From Pyxicephalus adspersus (Eukaryota; Chordata; Amphibia; Anura; Pyxicephalidae): a DNA stretch of 64,000 nt. This document shows, one piece after another, positions 47,031 through 59,451 of this stretch. How positions within the stretch are numbered: the first letter of the stretch is position 1; the number at the start of each line of letters is the position of its first letter. The notes under the pieces are model-generated. The model was not told the DNA's origin. It searched no databases and saw only the letters and a list, made by a program, of their open reading frames with translations. The DNA is taken from positions 120,179,319-120,243,318 of the forward strand of contig NC_092861.1 in NCBI RefSeq assembly GCF_032062135.1, in the 5' to 3' direction. Both the position numbers and the translations under genes were made by a program.

Positions 47031-47727
47031 AACCAAAAACCATAACATGTAAAACAATGGTCTGAACAACTTTGTTTCAAAATATTCAGTAAGCAAGTCA
47101 GAAAAAATGTTCCTATTTGCACACAGTCAATTATGTAAATATTTCAGTAAAATACAAATAAATCTAGAACTTTTTAAAACCCTTCAAGTTACTTTATAAA
47201 GTGTTCCTTTTGTCTCTGCACAGCACCTGAACTGCTGGAAGCATGAGACTATAATACAACAGCTCAATTTAAATTACTTTAGTTCTGACTTTTAAACTTT
47301 CCCTACTGAGCTTCAGAAATGGTTTCTGAAACCGCAGCTAAATAGGTATTTTCAGCTTTGCTAAGTGTTTATTAAGGGCTTTTAAATATTGTAACTGTAC
47401 TTATACTGGCTTTAGATGTTACCCACTCATATTTTAGTAATCCTTTTCTTGTCAATTTGAAACATTCCCGCTGGGAGTTTTATTTTTTTCTCTTCATATT
47501 TTATATGTAATACAAATGTCTATTCACCCGACATAAAGAATTAAATCTTGAAAAGGGCAAGTCCCCAAACTGCTAGTTATAAACTAGTATCGATCTTTAG
47601 TAGCTTTTCTTTCCAGCCCTAGGAATCCCAGATGCTATGCTATAAATGTGCCTATTGACTAGCAAAGGTGAAATGTGAACCAACCCATAAGTATTGCTTC
47701 GATTTTTTTAGTAGCTCTTTTTTTTTT
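47031..47727. other. No gene recognised
   Basis: AT-rich DNA beyond the broken LINE; no LINE tail found. Confidence 0.4.
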
Positions 47728-47801
47728 TGCTGGATCACCCAGGTAAACTGATGAAAGTGTATCTTCTCCAGCCTTGGAGAATGTTCATAAATGGTGCCCA
47801 A
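47728..47801. mobile_element. Palindromic MITE, copy G (right arm only)
   Basis: TGCTGGATCACCCAGGTAAA, CTGATGAAAGTGTATCTTCT, CCAGCCTTGGAGAAT. The left arm and centre are absent. Confidence 0.75.
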
Positions 47802-47872
47802 TGAATGTGCTTGAGTGCAAATGTAAAAAACTCACCTGACTTTGTGAAAACTATTGTACATATTGCCTATGT

Positions 47873-48010
47873 CAGGGGTGTCAAACCCAAAATCCACTGA
47901 AGTTTCTCTTTCTCACCAGATACAAAACCTTCCCACACGGAACCTTCCCATCCTTCCCATCTTTGCCCTCTCCCTCCATCCACACCTTTATAATGCCCAG
48001 CGAGCCAGCC
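47873..48010 (+). mobile_element. hAT terminus fragment (family of 63072)
   Basis: CAGGGGTGTCAAACCCAAAA is a typical hAT-Charlie terminus, as at 63072. The following C-rich 120 bp may be interior. No right terminus was found. Confidence 0.55.
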
Positions 48011-49307
48011 AAGATAGCTTAGGATTGTGGAGGATGTAGAACATAATAACAAGCTATAATACTATGTACTACTGTTGAGATTTTCCTGATGAGAACAGGT
48101 AAAACAGTATAATAAAATCTGCCACTGACAGGTGCAGACACCCCTGGCCAAATTTGTCAGCAGCTTTTAGTCTTTTGTAATCTGACCTATTTCGCATAAA
48201 CCTGTGCTTTGTTCTTGCAGAAGCATAAAGCATATTGTTGTTACAAACATATAACATACACACAGTAAAAGTATACATTTATATAAAATACATAGGTAAA
48301 TGATTACTTCATATACAGGTGATTTTTTCCAAGAACTTCTAAGGGAAAACTGTATTAAAAAAGATAATGTAGCATGCACAATTGGTCCTAAAGTCATTTT
48401 GTTATTAAATGTAATAAAAAAACACTTTTCCTTCTTAATATGCAGATGCTGTGGTCTAAAAATGGTCCAGCATTCAATGCAGTATGGCATCTATAATCTG
48501 GTATACAGAAAGTGAATGTCCTGATTTTCTAATAGGCTCACTTTTTTTTTCAGATGCCTACATTAGGATTTAAATTCATTTTTAAACATTGTATACAAAA
48601 GGAATTTCAGTTTTGGTGCAATGTGTTAACTATTTCAAAAGTGATGAAGACATAAAACTTTTCTTATTAGAACACTAAAAGTGTACCAGGTGATTATAGT
48701 GAATCAAATCCCCCAAACCAGAAGTAAGTTTTCAAGGGAAATATTAAAACAAACAACTCCTCCTTCACTGCAGAAAAAGGTCGTATTCTACATGTCTAAA
48801 ATCCTTAAGCTGTTCAAAGATTTATTTTGAATTTTAAGCCTGCAGGCATTAAATTAGCACATTCAAGACAGAAGACAAATGAGGAATTTTAAAATTTAAC
48901 CATGGTTTTTCAAACTGCAAGGGGCCTTGATGGTTTTATTTTGTTATTTGTAAATGTGTCTCATTTCATATTATGAAGATTTTGTATACTATGGAGTTCT
49001 GGTGATATTCAGATACAAAATACTAATACTCATACCATTTAAAAAATATTGATATTTGTTATATCCTTATTTTCAATATCTTTTGAATTCTGCTGCTGGG
49101 CAGGATCTAGCACTTTAGAGCTAGGGTAGGTAATCCAAAAAGAACCTTTGTTAATGAATAATTTAGGTACCGACACTGGATGTTTTGCAATTAGCACCCT
49201 TAACCGTATTAACAACCCTTTTGGGTTTATTCCAGAATGGGAAAAGGAGACTATATTTTGGCTGGAGGTGGATCCAAGATCAAAATCATCCTTTAGTAAC
49301 CTCATAT
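48011..49307. other. No gene recognised
   Basis: The minus-strand frame 49039-49413 spans a boundary with the CR1 tail and is open by chance in its first part. The stretch 49124-49144 is one half of a perfect 21-bp direct repeat with 50236-50256. Confidence 0.35.
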
Positions 49308-50080
49308 TAAAAGAGGAATAGAATGCAGAGATGAAGACATAATCCTGCCCCTGTACAAAGCATTGGTCAGACCACATCTGGAATATGCAGTCCAGTTTTG
49401 GGCACCAGTTCACAATAGGGATGCTGTGGAATTGGAGAGAGTGGAGAGAAGGGCAACTAAACTAATAAAAGGAATAGAGGAGCTCAGCTCCTCTATTCCT
49501 CTCCTCTATGAGGAGAGATTAGCTGAACTGAATCTTTTCTCCCTTGAGAAGAGACGTTTAAGGGGGGATATGATCACCCTGTATAAATAAATAAATGGTC
49601 CATATAAAGAACTCTCTTTCACATTATTCATTTTGAGATCATTACAAGGGACAAGAGGGCACTCTTTGCGTTTGAAGGAAAAGAAGTTTAAGCTCCGGAT
49701 AAGAAAGGGATTCTTCACTGTAAGGTCTGTGAAAATGTGGAATCGTCTCCCTCAGGAAATAGTTTCAGCAACTACTATAGATTGCTTTAGGAAAAACCTG
49801 GATGTTTTTCTAGAAGCACAGAATATAACTGGGTATTAAGGCTTTAAAGTAAAAATAAAAGTGAGTGTTGATCCAGGGAACATCTGATTGCCTCATGGAA
49901 TCAGGAAGGATTTTTTCCCCCCTATTGAAGCAAATTGTACCAGGGTTTTTTTGCCCTCCTCTGGACCAACTATGACTTATAGGGTTTTATATCTGGGATA
50001 TGTTTATTTCCCTAGTGGTTGAACCTAATGGATTTATGTTTTTTTTTCAACCTAACCTACTATGTAACTATGTAGCTATA
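49308..50080 (+). pseudogene. CR1-type LINE, 3' end (reverse transcriptase C-terminus and 3' UTR)
   Basis: The fragment begins in the reverse transcriptase C-terminal region: [20 protein letters not shown] (49348), [37 protein letters not shown] (from 49506), then after a stop near 49588 RGHSLRLKEKKFKLRIRKGF and WNRLPQEIVSATTIDCFRKN up to about 49839. These are the conserved C-terminal motifs of CR1/Rex-like LINE ORF2. The 3' UTR follows, ending TTTCAACCTAACCTACTATG, TAACTATGTA. The rest of ORF2 is missing, the usual 5' truncation of LINE copies. Within it, a perfect 14-bp inverted duplication at 49471-49499 inserts about six codons in frame. Possible weak target duplication: CCTCATATTAA before, CCTCTATTAA after. 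Non-functional. Confidence 0.9.
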
Positions 50081-52310
50081 TTTCCTCTATTAACTCAGGG
50101 ATCCATGGATCAATTTATAAATTATACAATTTCTGTATTATCAATTTCTTTCCAAGTGGTACTGAATTTCTCACCTCAGAATCACAGAATTTTCTTACAA
50201 TTTTGTTGTTACAACTTCTAAGTATGATACTTTGTGGGTAGGTAATCCAAAAAGAAGTGTTAAAATACAAACCATCAGGAAAATTATAATAAGCAAATTT
50301 ACCTTATCAGTGTTCCCAATAGTCCTTAATTGTGTTCCATCACACTTTCTCGCTTAAAAGTTCTAAAAACCTGTCCTTTGGAAAATTAATATCTAATCAT
50401 CTAAAACTACACAAACAATAAAAACGACATAAAGTTTCAAAAGTACACATTTCTCCCATCTTGCTACACATATTCAAACCTAAATTAATACTGACACCAT
50501 ACCCATTGTTTCCCACTGTACATTTATTCATTTAATTTCACTTACCCCTGTCCTTTTTCATCCTTTGGAGTAGCTTTTATAATTATTATTACAGTACTTC
50601 ATAATAGTTGGTGCTATATAAATCCTGTTTGTTAATAATATTATTAATATTAATAATAATAGCCTTGATATAAATCATATATTTACAGCTATTGTGTGTA
50701 AATCATTGTCACTACTTATATTTACTTGTAACTATCAAACCCACTGTCTACCTAAATTAATACAGAAACTATCTCCAACCACTGTGACCAAATCTGGCAA
50801 CATTTATTAAAATATTTCTAGATTGTGATTTTTTCAAAAACTAAACATTTACTCAATTCTCTCTCTCAATGCTCCAATTAATCCACAGTTGGAAGAATCT
50901 CCACAATATCACAATCATTATTCTTTGTGCAAAAACAGTTTATCATCAAAACATAATTCACAATTTCCACCACTCTATTCCAATATTTTCCTAACTTAGA
51001 ACATCTTCAGAGATTGAGCAAACCCTCCTGAGGCATATGGCAAATATTACAGAAAGAATTATAATTGATTCCTCTCTTATAGAAGAACTCAGAGTCAGAA
51101 TAAATAAAATATAATATTGTGTCAATTTATGCAAGGAGATTGGAACACCAGTGATTCTGACTATACAATATTATCCCGAACGTTATACTTTTTTCTCCAT
51201 TTGCCTGCAAGGCAATGGACACAATGTGGATGCATGAGAATGATAATGGAGAATAAAATTAATAAAACAAAAAGAATCTGCAAGCTCAGAAATACGCATT
51301 TTAGCTTCCTTTGCCTTAGTCATATCACATAAGGGAGTATCAAATATAGCCAAACTTAAAACGTACTTAGTTCTATCACTAGTGTACTTCATGCCTAACT
51401 CTCCAGCTGTTGACTTTTCTACTTTTTTTTTCTATGTGTGGGAACAAGTTTATACTTTGAATTTGTGCTGAAAAAAGATTCTTATTATAATTAATAAATC
51501 TTCTAACAACATTAAGTTTCAAGAAATTGGATAAAATATTTTGTTGCACAGGACCTTGGAATGCCTCCATTGCCTTTTTCCTTTGGAATCTCAGATATGT
51601 TGGTGATGTGGTCATGAGGATGGTACAGTGTTGCATATTTTCTGCAAACTTTACCTTATTACAGCAGTTACCTCTTGCATCCCTACCTTCTGGAAGAATT
51701 CTAATCCACCTTCTGGTATTATATGGCTTTATAAAGTCAACAACATCATGCTCATGGATGATTTCATGGCTAGTGTCCGTGGAACATCTAAAAAATCTAA
51801 CTCTCTACATGGTGGGTTACATTTTTTTATAGAGTTGCCCCAGATTTTAAACACTATTTGGATCCTACCATGTAATTGTTCTTTATTGATAGATCTTTTT
51901 TCCCATCTTGTAATTTTTATATTGACAATATCAAAATTGGTCTTTTTGACGCGATGTAACATGCTTTTAACATGCCTCTATCTCAGTGTTCCCCCATTTT
52001 ATTCATGTTGATGACTGCAATTACCTTGCCCCCCCTTTTTATTTTCTATTTATTCTTGTTTTTCCCATTCTATACTGTTGCAAACCGTTGCTGTTAAATC
52101 AGCTCGAGGCTCTATTAAAACAATTTTCTGAAAAGGATCTGCCTATAGAGAAAAACTCTTCTAATATTACCAATTGTACAATTTTTAGGCATAACTCTAG
52201 TCTGATTATGGTCTGTCATTTTATGGATCACTTTAGTTTTAGTTTTGTAGCCAGTATTTCTGCTACAATTTTTATTGTTTATTTATAACAGTCAAAAAAG
52301 TGATATGAGT
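50081..52310. other. AT-rich stretch, no gene recognised
   Basis: Several medium open frames exist on both strands (for example 51379-51636 minus, 51527-51832 plus, 51628-52011 plus, 51986-52288 plus), but they overlap each other and none shows a motif of a known family. A decayed LINE or retroviral fragment on the minus strand is possible but not supported. 50236-50256 is the second half of the 21-bp direct repeat. A SINE-like tail lies at 50593-50661. Confidence 0.35.
50593..50661 (+). repeat. SINE-like TAA-tailed repeat, 3' end
   Basis: CAGTACTTCATAATAGTTGG, TGCTATATAAATCCTGTTTG, then TTAATAATATTATTAAT and TAATAATAAT. Confidence 0.7.
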
Positions 52311-53389
52311 CTGGTAGATGGAGATCCATTTGGAAGATGCCAAAAAAATATCTGTAGGAAAGAAGGCAGGAAACTCAGACACTTTAAACTTTATTCCAAA
52401 TTATTTTGTGGTAATCACAATATTTGATCTAGAAAAAAAACAAAGATCATATAAACCAGATTTTTTTTTCAGTCAATACTGTATGTAAAAATTTGTATAA
52501 ACAGATATCATCATACAATATGAATAATCTGCAGTCAATGCTAATCAATAGTAGAAATGCTTCCAATGTCAATCTAAAACACATCTATCACACAATTCAC
52601 AGATAACTTTCACTTCTTCAGATGGAAAATAAATGTAATTTGTAGCAATATGGACCCGGAATATGAAACTTTAAAAAATCACAGGGTAACCTTAGGAAGA
52701 AGATTCCTCTCCACAACCACAATCCCAGACAAAAAATGTCTGATGGAAGATGACGCTAGGATAACAATGCATAGAGAGAACCAGGGGGTACAAATGGCTT
52801 GTTTTCTGTCAGGGTCCCCAAAATCTAGGTCCGTTGCTTGGCTATCTCAGGATACAGGACAGGAGCTTGGCATACACACAATCACTTACATCCATTAATT
52901 ACCCTAAACCCTATTTCTTCACATCCTAAATATTACAAAAAGTTTAAAAGTCAAGCACTGATGGTCTGCCACAAGAGAACAAATGGTTTTCTAATGTTGC
53001 TAAATGTAAGAAAATTGAAGAAACTAGGCACACTGTGAAATGAACAATTAATAGGTTTTATTTAATTAGGGCAGTATGAATTGGCTTCTGAACCTCTAAT
53101 GAATATAAATGACATATTCATCTTTTAGATAAGAATAATGACATTTCATTTATTCACAGAACTGTCAAAATAAATGTACATTTAGTATTCTTTAGATATC
53201 TCTGCTTCTGTCTCTATTTGTTGTTGCCAGTTTTTTTCTATCTACTAACAGCAGTACTTTGCCTAATATTAACCTTCACGTATTGAAATAACCCCTGTTT
53301 TTTAGGGTTTGATTGCGGCATACACCTTTTTATACAGGTGAGCGATAGGTTACCCGCCAGACTGCGAGCACTAAATATAGTTTCTTAAA

Positions 53390-53412
53390 CCCCCCCCCCC
53401 CAAAAAAAAAAA
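53390..53412. repeat. C12-A11 homopolymer tract
   Basis: Twelve C followed directly by eleven A. Confidence 0.9.
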
Positions 53413-53583
53413 TATTTGTTCAGTATGGCATTATACAATAGCCTGCCTTGTAAATTGAATTTTGTGACCAAATATCAGCTTTGTTTGGGTGTGACCAAAC
53501 CTAACACCATGTGCAATATTCTGGCTGATTTTATGATCCAAATCCCAACAGCAACACTAGTTACTTTCCTTCCTGGTGCAAAT

Positions 53584-53595
53584 GGGGGGGGGGGG
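53584..53595. repeat. G12 homopolymer tract
   Basis: Twelve consecutive G, 182 bp downstream of the C12 tract and complementary to it. Confidence 0.9.
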
Positions 53596-55298
53596 AGTCA
53601 GGGGTTACTCTTCCTTTCTTCTCCTTCCCTATTCTTTCTTTTCTTTTTTAAATGTTTCTTATACTTTGACATTCCCCAAAAAGGTCTATTTACCCTTTCT
53701 GTCCTTCTTCCCTAAAGCACCTATGCGTAATAGCTAAAAATAAAAAAAATAAAAATATACTCACTCATGTCTTCTCTCCACAGTACTTAAGTAATGATGA
53801 TATCACTGCCTCTTCAGAACAAGCTAAATTGTCTTTTCATGAGACCTTGCTCTGTATTATTTAGAATAGGACTCCAGGATACCTGGTGCATACCACTTTC
53901 CCCCGAGGCTCCCGGAGCTGAATGAACCTAGTTATATCATTCTGGCCCAGCCATTCAAGATGGTCCATAACCCAACTCCAGGAAGAAGATTGGGTGAACA
54001 TTGCGGCATCCCTGTCAGCACAAGGATTAAAAATTGTAATCAGACAGGTAAGATTGCAAACGTGACATGGCCTGTCTCTCCCGCAATCAAGGACCAAATT
54101 TTTAAAATTTTTTAGTTTAGTTCTCTAATGGTCAACATATTTTATATGGTTAGGATAGATGTAAATGTTAAAGGTGGCAACACATTTTGCAGACATAATT
54201 TTTTGCTAAAACTTTATTTTTTTTTATTACTAAATAAAACCCATTTATATATCACAAGACATAAAAAGTTTGTATTTTACAGTTCATATTTCAACACTAA
54301 TAGTGGAAATATTTATGGATTTGACAAGTATCACAGAACAATATTCTCTGAGCTGCTCGTGTGGGGCGTACATTGTCTACAATGTACTCTGTCTACTAGA
54401 TGCAGTGCTTTGTGGGTGTGTACCACCTTACCTGTCATTGAAAAAACCTTTATTTGAAAACCACAACACTTCTGGTTATGTAGTCCTGTAACATCACTAC
54501 ATTTATCTACTACTTGGAACCTCCTAAGGTTGATGTATAAAGTCCCTGGTTGTGATATTGTGACTTTTCTGAGCAAAAATACTTGGTTTTGTTTGCCATC
54601 CAATAACTCCTGAAGGAGTAGTTATATACCCGCAAAATGCATTGAGTGTTGGTGTTCATCTGCATATAAATGTGAACCATTTATACAGATAAGAATTTCA
54701 ATTGGAACAATCTTTGTGGATGTAACAAGAAATTTTAGCCAAATATGTATGTGTGGTTGTAACTTGTTCAAACTGATATGTTTTTATGGAGTAAATACCA
54801 TTGTAAAATTGTCTATTTTGGTTATTGCTTTGAAAATATGTGCCTTTAAAATCCTGCATGCAAACCACTTTATGTGGTATCCTTCATTTCTACTGTCTAG
54901 TATTTTGAGTGGCTATTTATTGGGCAGTGTCTGTCTGTAAATGTATTAGGTAACATAGCTGGTTTATGACTCTTTCTTTTGCGGTATAGCCAATATAAAT
55001 ATACTGTCAGATGTGACAAGTTCTGAAATGTTTCTACACCTTGACAATGTTAAACACTTTTTCAGGTGTAGTAAATAATGTCAATCCCTCTGAAAAGTAG
55101 TTAGCTCCTGTATTGTAACTTGTATTGGCATTACTGCTGAATTACAAGCTGCCAGTGGCGAGTGAACAAAATGAAATATGGATAGATATGGATAGATATT
55201 AAAACAAAGGAAACCTGCTGACCCTGCACTTTTATTACCTGTATGTTCACATTAATTATACATTTTTGCTATGTAATATGATATTTTATATGTTTTAA

Positions 55299-55863
55299 CC
55301 TCCCCAGTGGTAACCCCCGTGACACAGGGTAAAAAAAAGATGCTGAAAGTGGTAACCCCGAGCCACACCCATCAATTACACACCAATAGTAAATAGAGCC
55401 TTACCTGATCCCCCGGCTTCCTCCATTGTCCTTCCCGCTTCCTCCGGCCGGCGTCTTCTGCAACTATTGAGTCTGCGGGGAGTTCCTGGTGATGTCGGTG
55501 TGGCGTGTGGCCATGTGGCGCGGCGGGAATTTCAAACTATTTTCTATTGCATTTAATACGTATTGATATGTATAATATGTATTGAATGCAATACAGTGGA
55601 TGTCTAAAAGCAGTACATTGTCTTTCATTAAAATGTATTTTACAGTATAATATAATAGTATGAGTATGATATTTATTTATTTTTAAACATTTTAAAAATG
55701 TATTTTAAAAAAATACTTAATTTTTTTTTAAATGTATTTAATTTATTATTTTGACATGATTTTGTGTTTCAAACTTTATTATACTAACATATTATACTAT
55801 AAAATAAATTTTCATGAAAAACAGCTTTTACACATATAAATCCGGACAGGAGGTTCCAGGAGG
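55299..55863 (+). mobile_element. TTAA-type element, full-length copy
   Basis: TTAA (55295-55298) precedes CCTCCCCAGTGGTAACCCCC. The right end reads CAGGAGGTTCCAGGAGG followed by TTAG. AAAGTGGTAACCCCGAGCC corresponds to AAAGTGTTAAACCCGAAC in 35865 and 63770. The GC-rich core (TTACCTGATCCCCCGGC; GGCGGGAATTTCAAACTATT) corresponds to 35969-36110. A TTAA target points to piggyBac or Kolobok type, but no transposase was seen. Confidence 0.7.
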
Positions 55864-55985
55864 TTAGTACCTGTTGCATATCCGTCATACCTAAACGATC
55901 GCAAATGAAAAATTATACAGCTATTGTTTTGTGCTATATGTTCATGAAAAATAAAATAATTTATATGTCAAACCTCCTTCAAAAA
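55864..55985. other. No feature recognised
   Basis: Short AT-rich spacer between two elements. Confidence 0.4.
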
Positions 55986-55993
55986 ACGTAAAC

Positions 55994-56353
55994 CAAAGGT
56001 CCCAACCCCCAGTCCGCAGCCCACTAGTATGCCGAGATCGTCTGACAGGTGGGCTGTGGCCCTGGCCGATGCACCCCCCAGCAGGATCAGGTGAAGGACC
56101 CTGCTTGGGGGCGGCGCACCGGCCAGAGTTGCAGACCATGTTTTCGGTACGCATCGCAGGCTAAGGGCAGTTGGCAGGTTGAGTCCAGAAACAGGCTCAG
56201 ACCTGCAATGGACGAGTGGCTGGGTTCTGGCATCATGACAATACTCTGGGGGAAGTTTATTCCCCTTTGAGTGACACATGGCTAGCGGTGCATGCGCGGT
56301 CCAGAGTCAGTGCTGTTAGTGTTCCACAAGCCTCAAAAGGTTGGGGACCACTG
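55994..56353 (-). mobile_element. hAT (Charlie-like) MITE, minus orientation
   Basis: Right end AGGTTGGGGACCACTG is the reverse complement of the CAGTGGTCCCC terminus. The left end CAAAGGTCCCAACC corresponds to the CAGGGGTCCC terminus. The interior holds TTCTGGCATCATGAC, as in 16822 and 36945. Flanks ACGTAAAC and TCCTAAAC agree at the last five bases only. Overlapping GC-rich open frames are not genes. Confidence 0.8.
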
Positions 56354-56361
56354 TCCTAAAC

Positions 56362-58148
56362 ATAATCCATTCAAAAATAATTGTCTGATCAGAAAGTGAT
56401 GAGAAATCTTTTCAATAGGGACACAAACCATACCACTTTTAATAACCTTAGGAAGAGTTAGAATTTCCGAAAATGCTTTTCAATTGCTGTCTGGGCAATC
56501 TCATTCCATTACCAACCACTAATCAATTAACCCAATTTTTTTGCCCCTATTTATGGTACAGGAATCACAGGAATGAGAAGATATAAAAGTGTAGGGTTGG
56601 GAACTCACCTCCATGTACCAGCATTTACGCCCAGAGCATTTTTCTTCCTGGCAAATGTTTTAGCTTTACAAATTGCTGCTTGTTTTAAGAAAGAAGACCC
56701 AAAATCATTGAAAAGCCCTTTAGATATTTGCAGACAGAGACTCCTTCCTGCCCAGCAAAAGTAAAGTATACATGTCCAGAACTACCATTAGAAGTTTGTA
56801 CCGACAATGTATATAGTCTATAAAATGAAAATTTAATAAATATATATATAAATATAAAATATAAATATATAGAAATATTTAGGTACAAATCCTTAAACTG
56901 CTGTCTAGGTTCAACATATACCAGTATACATTTTTCCTCTTGCCATTCTATTTTCCTAACCTATTTCCCCTTTATATCTCTTTTTACACATTCAGTTCTC
57001 CTTCTTTCTCTTCTTTTTTCAGTTAGTAGTTTATTAAAAATAACTTTTTAAGTTTATATTTTTATATTTACAGTATATGTGCCACCTTGCTTCAAACCTA
57101 CATTACTGCTTTCTTATTTTTCTATTCTAATCATGTATTTTCCAGACAAGCAAAAAGGGTGGAAGGCTAAACCATGCCTCCAGCAAGTACACTTTGCAGA
57201 GAGATGTACAGATTGAACTTCTTATTTGCAGTACTGAGAAACTAAAAAAAGCAGTGCTCAGATCTATAAGTGGTATTTATGTCGGCTGTTGATCAATGAT
57301 TATTTTCTGCAGCTTTTAGTGGCAGATAACTGCAGTAATAAAGAATACTTTAGGTTTTGTAATAAAATTATTTTTGGCAGTGCTAATTTCAAGATATCAA
57401 ATATACATCAAAAATTTAATTTTGGTTTGGGTGGAGACTTTCCTTTACAGTTGGTATGAAACAGTAGAGTGACAGCATTAGACTGCATAGTACAAGAATG
57501 AGGGACCTATTAAAACCAAGTTATGGTTCAAGTAACTGCAAATGTTTTTTAAATGTGTTGTTTAAAAAGCGCCAGCATATTATTTATTGTATCTGTTTGC
57601 TTATGGAATTTGTCCTTGCTTCAGAGATGCTTACAATCCAAAATTTGAACGCCAGTATTTCAAGACAATTCAATTAGAATTATTTTAACCTTGAAATATT
57701 TTTTTAAATTATTTTTATTATGGAAGGACATACACATTTTTGGCACTTAAAATATCTCCCATGTATGTATGGGTCATTACTTAGCAAAATATGCTGTTTG
57801 CTATGACCCATAATAAAATAATAGACCACAAATTAAGATAAAGGTATACATAATTGGCATTACGTTTCAAAAAATTTTAAAAAGTTAAAACATAAAACAC
57901 TTTAACATAGTGTCTTTGTGTAGCTAGAATTTAGTTCCAGGGCCATTTGACCAAACTGGTCCAAAATTCCTAATTCAAAATGTTGTGGACTTTGTAAAGC
58001 GCTGTGTAATATATTGCCTATATAAATACTGGGTTATAATAATAAAAATGTTGTAAGCCAAAATGTTATTGAGGTCAAAGACACAATAAGATACTGACAG
58101 TCACCTTTTAGACCTGTACAAACTGTGTAATTGCAAATATATGTACAC
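56362..58148. other. No gene recognised, apart from a SINE-like tail
   Basis: AT-rich DNA with a TATA/AAATATA tract around 56835-56880. Confidence 0.4.
57985..58048 (+). repeat. SINE-like TAA-tailed repeat, 3' end
   Basis: GTGGACTTTGTAAAGCGCTG, TGTAATATATTGCCTATATA, AATACTGGGTTATAATAATAA. Confidence 0.72.
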
Positions 58149-58151
58149 ATT

Positions 58152-58358
58152 GGGCCTGATTTATAAAAGCTCTCCAAGACTGGAGAGGATAGGCTAATAT
58201 GGGATAACCTGGGTAATGCAGCAAATTTCGAACAAATTTCTTCAAAATCATTTGCTAATATTTAGCAAATGTTTTCAATTCTGGGTAAAAATTATTCCAA
58301 GTCTGCTGGACCACCCAGGTTCTTCTTCAGTTGTGGACAGCATTCATAGGTTAGGCCC
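58152..58358. mobile_element. Palindromic MITE, copy H (variant subfamily)
   Basis: GGGCCTGATTTATAAAAGCT start and GGCCC end, with AACCTGGGT/ACCCAGGTT arms like copy E. Flanks are ATT and TAT. Confidence 0.82.
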
Positions 58359-58361
58359 TAT

Positions 58362-58975
58362 GTTGTATATATTCGTCACAGTGGATACACAAAAGTAAGT
58401 TCTATTGCAAAAGTACAATAACACAAAGCTCCCAGGTCTCTGAGCAGATGAAATAAGCCCCCTAAAACTCATCAGCAGAATTTCTATCAAACATCAATAT
58501 GACTTGTTTCTTGTAAAGCTGAATGACCAATATTCTGGATGAAGTTGACTATAACCTTAATTAAAACAGCAACACTAGTTCCCTGTTTGTACCACTGTCA
58601 TAGTGGCAGGCTATCAGTTTCTATTCATACTTTTCATTACAGGTACTGCTGTTCATGTATAAATATTCAGTGTGGAAGAGGAGAACTACCAATTTGTCAG
58701 TCACCAAGACTACTCGCTCCTTTCATATTTTCCCTGATTGAAGTCTAAGCAAAGATCTCTTGGAGAGGCAGTTTTATGTAACAAACTCACTTGACATTGC
58801 TGTGTAAAAGAAACTAACAGACAACATTTCTAGAGGATAATGGAAAACCTTTTCCCCCACATGCTACACAAACAAATATCTATATACCTTCTGAGTACTA
58901 AATTTTTAGTGTTTTTTTTAAGAATCAAAAACTAAATTCCAAGCATACAGCTAAATACACAGTTAAAGTACGTAG
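58362..58975. other. No gene recognised
   Basis: Nothing identifiable. Confidence 0.4.
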
Positions 58976-58977
58976 TA

Positions 58978-59449
58978 CAGGTAGACCTGGGGTTAAGGAC
59001 ATACGGATGACTCCTAGATATGAACGGGGCTTCCCTGCTCCCTCCTGTGCGGGACGGAGGCTTAGAGGGGGGAGGGGGTGGTTTGCATGGCTTGCAGTAG
59101 AAATCTTTTGCTAAACACAGCCGAGACTGAGCTCTTTTGCAAGCTGTTGTAACTCTTTAATGACTAAGAAAAACTCTGCAGTTGTTTCTTTTTGCCCATC
59201 AAAGCACAGCTTGCTCCAGAATTTAATGAATGTCTAGGGTCCATAAGGTTTTTTTTTTTGCTTTGTGATTAACTCAAAGTGAGGGTTTTATACAGTAACT
59301 GACACCACGCTGCCTAATAATATGTGGAGACAAACATCTGTCCTAATTGCATTTATTAAAATAATGTACCTGTTCTGACTTACATACAAATTCAACTTAA
59401 GAACAAAACTACTAAAAAACTATCTCATATGTAACCCGGGGGCTACCTG
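58978..59449. mobile_element. Tigger/pogo-like element with TA duplication
   Basis: Left CAGGTAGACCTGGGGTTAAG, right (reverse complement) CAGGTAGCCCCCGGGTTACA. TA flanks both ends (58976-58977 and 59450-59451). Inner GACTTACATACAAATTCAAC and TTAAGAACAAA motifs lie near the right end. 472 bp, non-coding. Confidence 0.82.
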
Positions 59450-59451
59450 TA

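Larger units (their letters stand above)
52311..55294. other. No gene recognised; homopolymer tracts
   Basis: An 82-codon frame at 52650-52898 has ordinary amino-acid composition but no recognised domain. A C12-A11 tract lies at 53390-53412 and a G12 tract at 53584-53595. A more GC-rich patch at 53870-54090 (ending GGCCTGTCTCTCCCGCAATC) may be a repeat of unknown class. Confidence 0.4.

Noticed and set aside
49039..49413. 124-codon minus-strand frame
   Set aside because: It overlaps the CR1 reverse transcriptase on the other strand; its remaining part has no recognisable domain.
50081..52310. Possible decayed retroelement read on the minus strand
   Set aside because: Scattered open segments exist, but no reverse transcriptase, protease, integrase or envelope motif could be recognised.
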